Part shown: positions 23,557 through 32,509 of the stretch, piece by piece
Layout of the letters: each line of letters starts with the position of its first letter
How positions within the stretch are numbered: the stretch's first letter is position 1
NCBI RefSeq assembly: GCF_025290835.2
Contig: NZ_JAOCQD020000003.1
Location: forward strand, 558,001-622,000
Direction of reading: 5' to 3'
DNA length: 64,000 bases
Source: Aquabacterium sp. OR-4
Lineage (GTDB): Bacteria > Pseudomonadota > Gammaproteobacteria > Burkholderiales > Burkholderiaceae_C
Position numbers and translations under genes: made by a program
The notes under the pieces: model-generated
What the model was told of the DNA's origin: nothing
The model's input: the letters and a program-made list of their open reading frames with translations, nothing else
Database searches by the model: none

Positions 23557-25011
23557 ATGACCACCGCCAGCCTTGCCGCCGCCACCCGACCGGCCGCCAT
23601 GCCGCCCACCGCGGCCGCCGACCGCGTGCCGATGCCGCAGAAGCTGGGCTACGGCCTGGGCTCGTTTCTCGACATGTGGGGCCACTGGCTGTACCAGTCG
23701 CTGGCCTTCCATGTGTTCAACGTGGGCCTGGGCATGGCGCCGGGGCTGATCTCCACCGCGCTGGGCATCAAGATCTTCGTCGACGCGGCGGCCGATGCGC
23801 TGTTCGGCTGGCTGTCCGACAACACCCGCACGCGCTGGGGCCGGCGCCGGCCCTTCATCCTGGTGGGCGGGGTGCTGGCCGGCATCGGCCTGCCGTTGAT
23901 GTTTGCCGTGGGCCGCGGCTGGAGCGACCAGCAGTACTTCTGGTTCATGGTGGTGTCGCTGGTGCTGTACGTGCCGGTGATGAGCTGCTTCAACATGCCC
24001 TGGGTCAGCCTGGGCTCGGAAATGACGCCCGACTACCACGAGCGCACCAGCGTGATGTCGGTGAAGAACGCGGTGCAGAAGATCCCCGAGCTGGCGATGT
24101 TCGTGGCCGCGCAGTTCACCACGCTGGCGATCTTTCACGACGAGCAGGGCAAGCCCGACATCCTGCGCGGCGCGCAGGTCTACACCACGATCCTGGGCGC
24201 GGTGATGATCGTGCTGTCGATCGCCATGTTCATGCTGGTGCGCGAGCGCTACTACCAGCAGGTGGCCAGCCGCACCTACCAGCGCGTGCCGTTCAAGGAC
24301 ACGCTCTACCGCACGCTGCGCAACCGGCCCTTCCGCGCACTGCTGGGCACCATGCTGGCCTATGGCATGGCCACCGCCATGGTCGGCCTGCTGGGCTACT
24401 ACGCCACGGTGTACTACGTGTGCGGCGGCAATGTCACCGAGGGCGCCAAGTGGAACTCGCTGATGGGCATCTCGGGCATGGTGATGGGCCTGCTGGGCAT
24501 TCCGTTCGCCGGCCGGCTGGCGCGGCGCTTCGGCAAGCGCAACGCACTGGCCACGGTGCTGCTGCTGGCCATGGCCGCCTTCGTGGGCGACTGGTTCTTC
24601 TACAACCCGGCGCTGCCCTGGCTGCAGCTGCTGGCCAGCGGCTGCGTGGCCTTCACCGGCGCCGGCTTCTGGACGATCTACGGCTCGGCCATGGCCGACG
24701 TGATCGACCACGACGAACTGCAGACCGAGCAGCGCCGCGAAGGCTCGTTTGCGGCCTGCCAGAGCTGGATCAGCAAGGCCGGCATCGCGCTGGGCAACCT
24801 GGCCTCGGGCTTTCTGCTGCAGGCCACCGGCTTTGACGCCAAGCTGCCGGCGCAAAGCGAAGAGGCCATCTGGCTGATCCGCGTGATGCTGTCGGGCATC
24901 CCGGTGCTGGGCCTGGCGATCGCGCTGGTGGTGATCCTGCGCTTCCAGCTCACCGAGGCGCGCATGCACGAGATCCGCCGCGCGCTCGAAGCACGGCGCG
25001 GCACGGTATGA
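23557..25011 (+). CDS. GPH-family (MelB/XynP-type) sugar:cation symporter
   Basis: The protein has 484 residues with about twelve hydrophobic segments. The GPH hallmark 'DAAADALFGWLSDNTRTRWGRRRP' spans about residues 70-95. Further typical parts are 'PWVSLGSEMTPDYHERTSV' near 147-165 and 'GSAMADVIDHDELQTEQRREG' near 380-400. GPH carriers import di- and oligosaccharides with Na+ or H+. In this locus it most likely brings xyloglucan-derived or cello-oligosaccharides across the inner membrane for GH1 and GH31. Its stop overlaps the GH43 start by four bases. The substrate is inferred from position. Confidence 0.9.
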   Translation: MTTASLAAATRPAAMPPTAAADRVPMPQKLGYGLGSFLDMWGHWLYQSLAFHVFNVGLGMAPGLISTALGIKIFVDAAADALFGWLSDNTRTRWGRRRPFILVGGVLAGIGLPLMFAVGRGWSDQQYFWFMVVSLVLYVPVMSCFNMPWVSLGSEMTPDYHERTSVMSVKNAVQKIPELAMFVAAQFTTLAIFHDEQGKPDILRGAQVYTTILGAVMIVLSIAMFMLVRERYYQQVASRTYQRVPFKDTLYRTLRNRPFRALLGTMLAYGMATAMVGLLGYYATVYYVCGGNVTEGAKWNSLMGISGMVMGLLGIPFAGRLARRFGKRNALATVLLLAMAAFVGDWFFYNPALPWLQLLASGCVAFTGAGFWTIYGSAMADVIDHDELQTEQRREGSFAACQSWISKAGIALGNLASGFLLQATGFDAKLPAQSEEAIWLIRVMLSGIPVLGLAIALVVILRFQLTEARMHEIRRALEARRGTV

Positions 25012-26768
25012 GCCTGCGCCGCCGCCACATGCTGCGTTCGGCCGCGCTGGCACCGGCGGCCTGGGCCGCGCTGCCGGCCGAGGGGGCCACCGCCAGCGGC
25101 GCCGCGCCACCGCGCTTTGGCCGCGGCATCGAGGGCCAGCGCCGCGCCGACCTGGGCAACGGCCACTACCGCAACCCCATCCTGGCCGGCGATCACCCCG
25201 ACCCCACGGTGCTGCGCGACGGCGACGACTACTACATCACCTTCTCGTCCTTCGATGCCTCGCCGGGCCTCGAGATCCACCACTCGCGCGACCTGGTCAA
25301 CTGGACGCCGCTGGCCCATGCGCTGCCGCGGCCGATATTGCCGCAGGCCTCGGTGTGGGCCTGCGATCTGGTCAAGCACGGCGGTCGGTTCTTCATCTAC
25401 ATCCCGGTGATGGCGCCGGGCGGCAGCAGCATCTGGGTGGTGCATGCCGAGCGCATGTCCGGCCCCTGGAGCGCGCCGGTGGACCTGGGCATCGCCGACG
25501 CCATCGACCCCGGCCATGTGCTGGGCGAGGACGGCCGGCGCTACCTGTTCGTCAACGGTTTTCGCCGCGTGCGCCTGCGCGACGACGGCCTGGCCACCGA
25601 CGGCCCGCTGGAGCCGGCCTGCACGCCCTGGCGCTATCCCGAGGACTGGGTGGTCGAGATGTTCGCGCCCGAAGGCCCCAAGCTGTTCTGGCGCGAAGGC
25701 TGGCTGTACCTGGTCAGCGCGGTGGGCGGCACCGCCGGCCCGGCCACCAGCCACATGGTGACGCTGGCCCGCTCGCGCTCGGTGCACGGACCCTGGCAGG
25801 ACTGCCCGCACAACCCCATCGTGCGCACCCGCTCGGCCAGCGAGCCCTGGTGGTCGCGCGGCCATGCCACGGTGCTGCAAGGCCCCGGCGGCGACTGGTG
25901 GATGGTCTACCACGGCTACGAGAACGGCTGGCGCACGCTGGGCCGACAAACCCTGCTGGAGCCCGTGCGCTGGACCCGCGACGGCTGGCTCGAGGCCCGC
26001 GGCGGCGCGCTGGACCAGGCCCTGCCCAAGCCGCGCGCGCCGGCCCTGCCCGCGGCCAGGGTCGTGCCCGCCAACGCCACAACCACCGCCGCCACAACCG
26101 CAGCCACCACCGCCACCGCCGCCACCACCGCCACCACCGCCAAGGCCAAGACCATGGTGATGGCCCCGGCCGCGCTGGGCGGCGCGCCGCTGTCCGACCG
26201 CTTTGCCGGCCCGGTGCTGGGCCGCCAGTGGCGCTTTGCCGCGCCCGGCAGCGACGAGGCCGCGCGCCTGCGCTTTGCCGCGGGCGGCGGCCTGCTGCTG
26301 GCCGGCAAGGGCCGGGCGCTGGCCGACTGCTCGCCGCTCACCTGCATCCAGGGCGACCGCGCCTTCGAGGCCGAGCTCGATTTCACGCTGCCGCCCGAGG
26401 CCGGCCCCGGCTGCCACGCCGGCCTGGGCCTGTACTACAACGAACGCGGCCATGCCGCCGTGGCCTATGGCCGCGACGGCCAGCGCACCTACGGCTATGG
26501 CGAAGAGCAGACCTGGATGCGCGTGCCGGCCGCGGCCGGGCAGCCGGTGGGCCGGGTGCGCATCCGCATGCGCTGCCGCGAGCAGGTGCTGCGCTTCGAC
26601 TGCGCGCTCGACGACGGCCCCTGGCAGCGCCACCCCTGGCAGATGGAAGTCTCGGGCCTGCACCACAACGTGTTCGGCGGCTTTCTGAGCCTGCGCCTGG
26701 CGGTGTTTGCCGCCGGCCCGGGCACGGTGCGGCTGAACCGCTTTGCCTACCGCGGACTGGACGAATGA
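25008..26768 (+). CDS. GH43 arabinofuranosidase/xylosidase with C-terminal lectin-like domain
   Basis: The protein has 586 residues. The N-terminus (LRRRHMLRSAALAPAAWA) looks like a twin-arginine signal. The five-bladed propeller spans about residues 50-350, with the three GH43 acids in place: D65 in GDHPDPTV, D167 in DAIDPGH and E222 in FAPEGPKLFW. A low-complexity Ala/Thr linker follows (~357-378). A C-terminal concanavalin A-like domain typical of GH43 xylosidases completes the protein (~390-586, LGLYYNERGHAAVAYGRDG). It would remove arabinose or xylose side groups. It overlaps both neighbours by four bases. Substrate preference cannot be read from the sequence. Confidence 0.88.
   Translation: MSLRRRHMLRSAALAPAAWAALPAEGATASGAAPPRFGRGIEGQRRADLGNGHYRNPILAGDHPDPTVLRDGDDYYITFSSFDASPGLEIHHSRDLVNWTPLAHALPRPILPQASVWACDLVKHGGRFFIYIPVMAPGGSSIWVVHAERMSGPWSAPVDLGIADAIDPGHVLGEDGRRYLFVNGFRRVRLRDDGLATDGPLEPACTPWRYPEDWVVEMFAPEGPKLFWREGWLYLVSAVGGTAGPATSHMVTLARSRSVHGPWQDCPHNPIVRTRSASEPWWSRGHATVLQGPGGDWWMVYHGYENGWRTLGRQTLLEPVRWTRDGWLEARGGALDQALPKPRAPALPAARVVPANATTTAATTAATTATAATTATTAKAKTMVMAPAALGGAPLSDRFAGPVLGRQWRFAAPGSDEAARLRFAAGGGLLLAGKGRALADCSPLTCIQGDRAFEAELDFTLPPEAGPGCHAGLGLYYNERGHAAVAYGRDGQRTYGYGEEQTWMRVPAAAGQPVGRVRIRMRCREQVLRFDCALDDGPWQRHPWQMEVSGLHHNVFGGFLSLRLAVFAAGPGTVRLNRFAYRGLDE
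26076..26141 (+). repeat. ACC/GCC trinucleotide microsatellite in the GH43 linker
   Basis: About 22 codons of alternating Ala and Thr are encoded by imperfect GCC/ACC triplets. It forms the linker between the GH43 catalytic and lectin-like domains. Slippage here would change linker length without changing frame. Confidence 0.75.
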
Positions 26769-27970
26769 GCGACCCCATGCCCCACCACCCACCGCCCTCT
26801 AGCCCCGCGCCGCTGTCGCGCCGCCAACTGCTGCAGGCCCTGGCCGCCACCCCGGCCGCGGCCGGCCTGGCGGCGTGGGCGGCCGATGGCGGGCCGGCAA
26901 CCGCACCCGCACCCGCACCCGCACCCGCGTCGCAGCCGCCGATGCGCGACGCCGCCACGCTGGCCGCCGTGCTGAGCCCGGGCTGGAACCTGGGCAACGC
27001 GCTCGAGGCCATCGGCGGCGAAACCGCCTGGGGCAATGCCCGCACCACGCCGGCGCTGCTGCAGGCGGTGGCCGCGGCGGGCTTTCGCTTCGTGCGCCTG
27101 CCGGTGGCCTGGAAGCAGCATGCCGATGCCGGCGACCGCATCCGCGCCGACTGGCTGGCCCGCGTGGCCGAGGTGGTGGCCCAGGCCCGCCAGGCCGGGC
27201 TGATGGTGATGGTCAACACCCATTGGGACGGCGGCTGGCTGCAGCCCACCCGCGCCGCCGAGGCCGGCGCCCGCGCCCGGCTGGCCAGCTTCTGGACGCA
27301 GATTGCCACCCACCTGCGCGATCACGACGACGGCCTGCTGTTTGCCGGCACCAACGAGGTGATGAAGGAGCACGACTGGAGCCCGCCCACCAGCGAGTAC
27401 GTGGCGGTGCAGAACGGCTACAACCAGCTCTTCGTCGACACCGTGCGCGCCACCGGCGGGCGCAATGCCAGTCGCGTGCTGGTGGTGCAGGGCTACAACA
27501 CCGACATCGGCCACACGCTCAGGCACTTTCGCGTGCCGCGCGACAGCACGCCCGGCCGGCTGATGCTGGAGGTGCATTACTACGACCCCTACAAGTTCAC
27601 CATCGACGAGGCCAGCCCGCTGTGGCAATGGGGGGCCACGGCCACCGACCGCCAGGCCAAGGACAGCTGGGGCGACGAGGCCTGGGTCGACGCCCAGTTC
27701 GACAAGATGAAGTCCCGATATGCCGACGCCGGCCTGCCGGTGATGATTGGCGAGTACGGCGTCATCGCCAAGCCGGCCATCGCCGGCGCCGAGGCTTTTC
27801 GCGAGGCCTGGAACGCCCATGTCACACGGGCCGCGCGCCGCCGCGGCTTTGTGCCGGTGTACTGGGACAACGGCGTCACCGGCAACAAGGGCATGGGCCT
27901 GTTCGACCGCGCCAGCGGCCGGGTGGCCCATCCCGGCCTGCTGAAGGCCATCGTCGAGGCCGGGCGCTGA
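26765..27970 (+). CDS. GH5 endo-beta-glucanase, probable endo-xyloglucanase
   Basis: The protein has 401 residues. A twin-arginine-type signal (LSRRQLLQALAATPAAAG) is followed by an APAPAPAPA linker. The GH5 barrel begins 'LSPGWNLGNALEAIGGETAWG'. The acid/base is E198 in FAGTNEVMKEH and the nucleophile is E330 in MIGEYGVIAK; 'MLEVHYYDPYKFT' carries the conserved His-Tyr. The NLGNALEA start and spacing suit subfamily GH5_4, which includes the xyloglucan endo-glucanases, but the subfamily call is from memory. It would be exported and cut the backbone before uptake. The ATG overlaps the GH43 stop by four bases. Confidence 0.88.
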   Translation: MSDPMPHHPPPSSPAPLSRRQLLQALAATPAAAGLAAWAADGGPATAPAPAPAPASQPPMRDAATLAAVLSPGWNLGNALEAIGGETAWGNARTTPALLQAVAAAGFRFVRLPVAWKQHADAGDRIRADWLARVAEVVAQARQAGLMVMVNTHWDGGWLQPTRAAEAGARARLASFWTQIATHLRDHDDGLLFAGTNEVMKEHDWSPPTSEYVAVQNGYNQLFVDTVRATGGRNASRVLVVQGYNTDIGHTLRHFRVPRDSTPGRLMLEVHYYDPYKFTIDEASPLWQWGATATDRQAKDSWGDEAWVDAQFDKMKSRYADAGLPVMIGEYGVIAKPAIAGAEAFREAWNAHVTRAARRRGFVPVYWDNGVTGNKGMGLFDRASGRVAHPGLLKAIVEAGR

Positions 27971-28041
27971 GCGTCCCGGCCGGCCGGCCAGGCGGCGCCG
28001 CTTGCCGCTTCTCCTGAATCCATCCACGAAAGCAGACCGAC

Positions 28042-30390
28042 ATGAAGTTCACCGATGGCCAGTGGCTGATGCAGCCCGGCGTCACGGCGCACTACGCCAG
28101 CGAGACCTATGCCATCCGCCGCGAGGCCGGCTGCGTGGTGGTGCTGGTCACCACGCGCCCGATCAAGCACCGCGGCGACACCCTGGCCGGCCCCACGCTC
28201 ACGCTGCGCCTGAGCGCGCCGCTGCCCGGCGTGATCCGCGTTGCCGTGGCGCATTACGCCGCCAGCGAGGCGCCGCGCCTGCACGTGGCCATGCCCGGCG
28301 CGCTGGCCGCCCCGCTGCACGACGGGCAGCTTGAAGAGAGCGACAGCGAGCTGGTGCTGCACTCGGGTGCGCTCAGCGCGGTGCTGAAAAAGGGCGAAGG
28401 CTGGCGCCTCGAGTTTCGCGAGACGGTGGACGGCGTGAGTCGCGAGCTCACCCGCAGCGACTGGCGCAGCCTGGCCTACCTGCAGCTGGCCGCCGGCGCG
28501 GCCGGGCTGGCGGCCCCGGCGCGCAGCGTGCTGCACGAGCAGCTCACGCTGCAGGTGGGTGAATGCCTGTACGGCCTGGGCGAGCGCTTCACGCCCTTCG
28601 TGAAGAACGGCCAGGTGGTCGAGAACCTCAACAAGGATGGCGGCACCGCCTGCGAGCAGGCCTACAAGAGCGTGCCCTTCTACCTGAGCAGCCGCGGCTA
28701 CGGCGTGCTGGTGGATGAGGCCGGGCCGGTGAGCTTCGAGCTGGCCTCGGAGAAGACCGCCCGCGTGCAGTTCAGCCGCGAGGGCGAAAGCCTGGCCTAC
28801 TGCGTGATCGCCGGCCCCACGCCGGCCGCCGCGGTGCAGCGGCTCACCACGCTCACCGGCCGGCCCGCGCTGCCGCCGGCCTGGAGCTTCGGGCTGTGGA
28901 TGACCACCTCGTTCACCACCCAGTACGACGAGGCCACCGCCACGCACTTCATCGACGAGATGGCGCGGCGCCGGTTGCCGCTGGCGGTGTTTCACTTCGA
29001 CTGCTTCTGGATGCGCGAGTTCGAGTGGATGAACTTCCAGTGGGACCCGCGCGGCTTTCCCGAACCCCGGGCCATGCTGGCGCGCCTGCACGCCAAGGGC
29101 CTGAAGATCAGCCAGTGGATCAACCCCTACGTGGGCCAGCAGTCGCCGCTGTTTGCCGAGGGCGTGCGCGAGGGCTACTTTCTCAAGCGGGCGGGGCCGG
29201 GGCCCAACGCCGGCCTGACCTGGCAGACCGACCTGTGGCAGCCCGGCATGGCCATCATCGACTTCAGCAACCCGGCGGCCAAGGCCTGGTACCAGGGCCA
29301 CCTGCGCCAGCAGCTGGCGCTGGGCGTCGACTGCTTCAAGACCGACTTCGGCGAGCGCATTCCCAGCGAGGGCGTGGTCTACCACGATGGCAGCGATCCG
29401 GTGGAGATGCACAACCTCTACGCCCTGCAGTACAACGAGGCGGTGTTCGAGCTGCTGCGCGAGGAGCGCGGCGACGACGCCGTGGTCTTTGCGCGCAGCA
29501 CCTACGCCAGCGGCCAGCGCTTTCCGGTGCACTGGGGCGGCGACTGCTGGAGCAACTTCGAGTCGATGGCCGAGAGCCTGCGCGGCGGCCTGTCGCTCAC
29601 CAGCTGCGGCTTCGGCTACTGGAGCCACGACATCGGCGGCTTCGAGGGCAACCCGCCGCCGGCGGTCTACAAGCGCTGGATCCAGTTCGGCCTGCTGTCC
29701 TCGCACAGCCGCCTGCACGGCAGCAGCAGCTACCGCGTGCCATGGCTGGTGGACGAAGAAAGCTGCGACGTGCTGCGCGCCTTCACCCAGCTCAAGCACC
29801 GGCTGATGCCCTACCTGTACGCCAAGGCCATCGAGGCGCACCAGACCGGCCTGCCGATGATGCGCGCCATGGTGCTGCAGCATCCGCACGATCCGGCCTG
29901 CCGCACGCTCGACCGCCAGTACCACCTGGGCGAGGCGCTGCTGGTGGCGCCGGTGTTCACGCACGGCGGCGAGGTCGAGTTCTACCTGCCCGGCGACGCC
30001 GGGCGCGCCTGGACCAACCTGCTCGACGGCCGCCAGCAGCCCGGCGGCCGCTGGCATGCCGAGACCCATGATTTCATGGGCCTGCCGCTGTACGTGGCAC
30101 CGGGCACCGTGCTGCCCTGGGGCGCCGATGAGCAGCGGCCCGACTACGACTACGGCCGCGGCCTGGTGCTGCGCCTGTTCAACCTGGCCGAGGGCGAGGC
30201 CACGCCCTTTGCCGTGGCCGCGGTGGATGGCCGCATCGCCGCGCGTGGCAGCGTGCGCCGCGACGGGCAGCGCTACACCGCCCAGCTCAGCGAAGGTGTG
30301 CTGCACGACTGGCGGCTGCAGCTGGGCCAGGCGCTGAGCCCCGTGCTGGCGGCCGGCACCACCCTGGTGTGGGATGCTTCCGGCCATTGA
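28042..30390 (+). CDS. yicI: GH31 alpha-xylosidase (YicI type)
   Basis: The protein has 782 residues with no signal peptide. It removes non-reducing alpha-1,6-xylose from xyloglucan oligosaccharides. The nucleophile is D435 in CFKTDFGERIP and the acid/base is D501 in HWGGDCWSNF. Both lie exactly 19 residues later than the known E. coli YicI aspartates (416 and 482), which supports the subfamily strongly. 'FHFDCFWMREFEWMNFQWDP' and 'SCGFGYWSHDIGGFEG' are also YicI-like. It is likely cytoplasmic, acting after the GPH symporter. It follows GH5 by 71 bases and its ATG comes after CAGACCGAC without a strong ribosome site. Confidence 0.93.
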   Translation: MKFTDGQWLMQPGVTAHYASETYAIRREAGCVVVLVTTRPIKHRGDTLAGPTLTLRLSAPLPGVIRVAVAHYAASEAPRLHVAMPGALAAPLHDGQLEESDSELVLHSGALSAVLKKGEGWRLEFRETVDGVSRELTRSDWRSLAYLQLAAGAAGLAAPARSVLHEQLTLQVGECLYGLGERFTPFVKNGQVVENLNKDGGTACEQAYKSVPFYLSSRGYGVLVDEAGPVSFELASEKTARVQFSREGESLAYCVIAGPTPAAAVQRLTTLTGRPALPPAWSFGLWMTTSFTTQYDEATATHFIDEMARRRLPLAVFHFDCFWMREFEWMNFQWDPRGFPEPRAMLARLHAKGLKISQWINPYVGQQSPLFAEGVREGYFLKRAGPGPNAGLTWQTDLWQPGMAIIDFSNPAAKAWYQGHLRQQLALGVDCFKTDFGERIPSEGVVYHDGSDPVEMHNLYALQYNEAVFELLREERGDDAVVFARSTYASGQRFPVHWGGDCWSNFESMAESLRGGLSLTSCGFGYWSHDIGGFEGNPPPAVYKRWIQFGLLSSHSRLHGSSSYRVPWLVDEESCDVLRAFTQLKHRLMPYLYAKAIEAHQTGLPMMRAMVLQHPHDPACRTLDRQYHLGEALLVAPVFTHGGEVEFYLPGDAGRAWTNLLDGRQQPGGRWHAETHDFMGLPLYVAPGTVLPWGADEQRPDYDYGRGLVLRLFNLAEGEATPFAVAAVDGRIAARGSVRRDGQRYTAQLSEGVLHDWRLQLGQALSPVLAAGTTLVWDASGH

Positions 30391-30401
30391 ACCCAAACAC
30401 T

Positions 30402-30405
30402 GAGG
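30402..30405 (+). promoter_or_regulatory. Ribosome binding site deciding the S9 hydrolase start
   Basis: GAGG (within TGAGGC) lies eight bases before TTG at 30414. It supports the TTG start, which places the signal peptide at the true N-terminus. The ATG at 30369 would overlap GH31 and put polar residues before the signal. Confidence 0.45.
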
Positions 30406-30413
30406 CAAGCGTC

Positions 30414-32486
30414 TTGACATCTCCATGGCATCCCCTCCGGCCGCTGAGTGCGGTGTTGCTGCTGCTGCTGGGCCTGCCCGGCCCCGGCGTGCAGGCGGCC
30501 GGTCCACCGGCGGCGCCCGCGCGGGCGTCGGTAGAGGCCTTTTTTGACACGCCCGACATGGCCGATGTGCGGCTCTCGCCTTCGGGCGAGTACCTGGCGC
30601 TGCTCAACAAGGCCGGCAACGGCCGCAACCAGCTGGTGGTGATGCAGCTGGTGGACGGGCAGCCGCAGCAGGCCCGCGGCCTGGCGCACTATGGCGATGC
30701 CGACATCGAAGGCCTGGAATGGGTGGACGACGACCGGCTGATCTTCCGGCTGAGCGATCCCGAGCCGGGCTTCGACTGGCGCAGCTGGATGGCGCCGGGG
30801 CTGTTCAGCGTGTCGCGCAGCGGTGGACGGGTGCGCACCCTGGTCAGGTCGAACATCGAGAGCGCCGTCCGGGTCGACCCCGACTTTTCATCCGACCGGC
30901 GGCTGTCCCACGACCACCGGCTGCTCGACGTGCCGAAGGACGGCAGCGGCGAGGTGCTGCTCGGCCAGATCCAGCTCGGGCCCACCGGCCACATCGAGTC
31001 GCTGATGCCGCTGCGCCAGCATGCTGTCAGCGGCCTGGTGCGCCCGGTGGATACCGGCGGCCTGGCCTCGGCCCGCCGCTGGTGGTTTGACTCGCAGGGC
31101 CGGCCGCGTGCCGCGCTGAGCATCGAGCGTGGTCAGCAGACGGTGCACTGGCGTGAATCGCCCACCGGCGCCTGGCGCAAGCTGTACACCGCGCCGGCAC
31201 TCGATGCCCCGTGGTCGCCGGTGCATGTGGACGACCACGGCGTGCTGTATGTCGCGGTGGCGCGCGGCCCGGCGGGCGAGGCCGAGCTGGCCCGAATCGA
31301 TCCGGCCACCGGCGCGCCCGCCGCGCAATCGATGGTCAAGGTGCCGGGTTTCGACTTTGCGGGGCACGTGCGCGAGGCCGTCGGGTTCAGTGGCCTGGCC
31401 GGCTTCGAGATCGAGGGCGAAAGCCCGATCCAGCTGTGGTTCGACCCGGCGCACAAGGCCTTGCAGGACGAGATCGACGCGCGCCTGCCCGGACGCGCCA
31501 ACACCATCGACTGCCGCCGTTGCGGCGACGGCGAGCGGCGCGTGGTGCTGGTGCACAGCCGCAGCGACCGCGACCCCGGCTCGTGGCTGCTGCTCACCGG
31601 CCGCCCGGGCCGGCTGGTGATGCTGGGCCGCGTGCATGCCGGCATCGACCCGCGCCAGATGGGCGAGACCGGTGTCGAGCGCATCCAGGCACGCGACAAG
31701 CGCGAGCTGCCGGTGTGGATCACCCAGCCGCGCCGCAGCGGCGAGACCGGGCCGCGGCCGGCGGTGGTGATGCCGCACGGCGGCCCGTGGGTGCGCGGTG
31801 GCCACTGGCGCTGGGAGCCGATGCGCCAGTACCTGGCCCAGCGCGGCTGGGTGGTGATCGAGCCCGAGTTCCGCGGCAGCACCGGCTATGGCGATGCGCA
31901 TTTCCGGGCGGGCTGGAAGCAGGTGGGCCGGGCGCTGCAGGACGACATTGCCGATGCCACGCGCTGGGCCATCCAGCGTGGCCTGGTCGACCCGAAGCGG
32001 GTGTGCCTGATGGGCGCCAGCCACGGCGGCTATGCGGCGTTGATGGGCCTGGTGCGTGATCCGGGCCTGTTCCGCTGTGCCGTGGCCATGGCGGCGGTGA
32101 CCGAGCCACTGCGCTGGCTGGAAGGCAGCTGGTGGTGGCGCGACGACATCACCGACGACGGCCGCGCCATGCTGGCCCAGCTGCTGGGCGACGCCCGTGC
32201 CGACGCCGCGATTTTCGAGGCCACCTCGCCGCTGCGGCAGGTGGCCCGCATCCAGGCGCCGGTGATGCTGGTGCATGGCGAGCGCGACCAGCGCGTGCCC
32301 ATCGTGCATGCCCACGAGATGCGCGAGGCCCTGCGCCGCGCCGGCCGCGAGCCGGAGTGGCTGGTGTTCCCGGACGAAGGCCACGGCTGGGGCCGCGTGG
32401 CCAACCAGCGCCTGCTGGCCACCCGCGTGGCCGACTTTCTGGGCCGCCACCTGGATGGGCCCTTGCCACCCGCCACCCAACCCTAG
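30414..32486 (+). CDS. S9 family prolyl oligopeptidase-fold hydrolase (exported)
   Basis: The protein has 690 residues from TTG, or 705 if ATG 30369 is used. A clear signal peptide (HPLRPLSAVLLLLLGLPG) ends near residue 30. An N-terminal beta-propeller-like half (MADVRLSPSGEYLALLNKAG) is followed by a C-terminal alpha/beta hydrolase. The triad is S536 in MGASHGGYAAL, D625 in VHGERDQRVP and H657 in DEGHGWG; 'VVMPHGGPWVRGG' forms the oxyanion region. Family members are aminopeptidases, but similar folds also act as esterases. Its place inside a glycan operon leaves open a carbohydrate-esterase role. GH9 follows after 23 bases. Confidence 0.82.
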   Translation: MTSPWHPLRPLSAVLLLLLGLPGPGVQAAGPPAAPARASVEAFFDTPDMADVRLSPSGEYLALLNKAGNGRNQLVVMQLVDGQPQQARGLAHYGDADIEGLEWVDDDRLIFRLSDPEPGFDWRSWMAPGLFSVSRSGGRVRTLVRSNIESAVRVDPDFSSDRRLSHDHRLLDVPKDGSGEVLLGQIQLGPTGHIESLMPLRQHAVSGLVRPVDTGGLASARRWWFDSQGRPRAALSIERGQQTVHWRESPTGAWRKLYTAPALDAPWSPVHVDDHGVLYVAVARGPAGEAELARIDPATGAPAAQSMVKVPGFDFAGHVREAVGFSGLAGFEIEGESPIQLWFDPAHKALQDEIDARLPGRANTIDCRRCGDGERRVVLVHSRSDRDPGSWLLLTGRPGRLVMLGRVHAGIDPRQMGETGVERIQARDKRELPVWITQPRRSGETGPRPAVVMPHGGPWVRGGHWRWEPMRQYLAQRGWVVIEPEFRGSTGYGDAHFRAGWKQVGRALQDDIADATRWAIQRGLVDPKRVCLMGASHGGYAALMGLVRDPGLFRCAVAMAAVTEPLRWLEGSWWWRDDITDDGRAMLAQLLGDARADAAIFEATSPLRQVARIQAPVMLVHGERDQRVPIVHAHEMREALRRAGREPEWLVFPDEGHGWGRVANQRLLATRVADFLGRHLDGPLPPATQP

Positions 32487-32509
32487 CCGCGTCCAGCGGC
32501 ACGCACCCC

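Noticed and set aside
22009..25110. Open minus-strand frame of 1,033 codons opposite GH1 and the symporter
   Set aside because: The plus-strand genes have full catalytic and transporter motifs; the minus frame has none.
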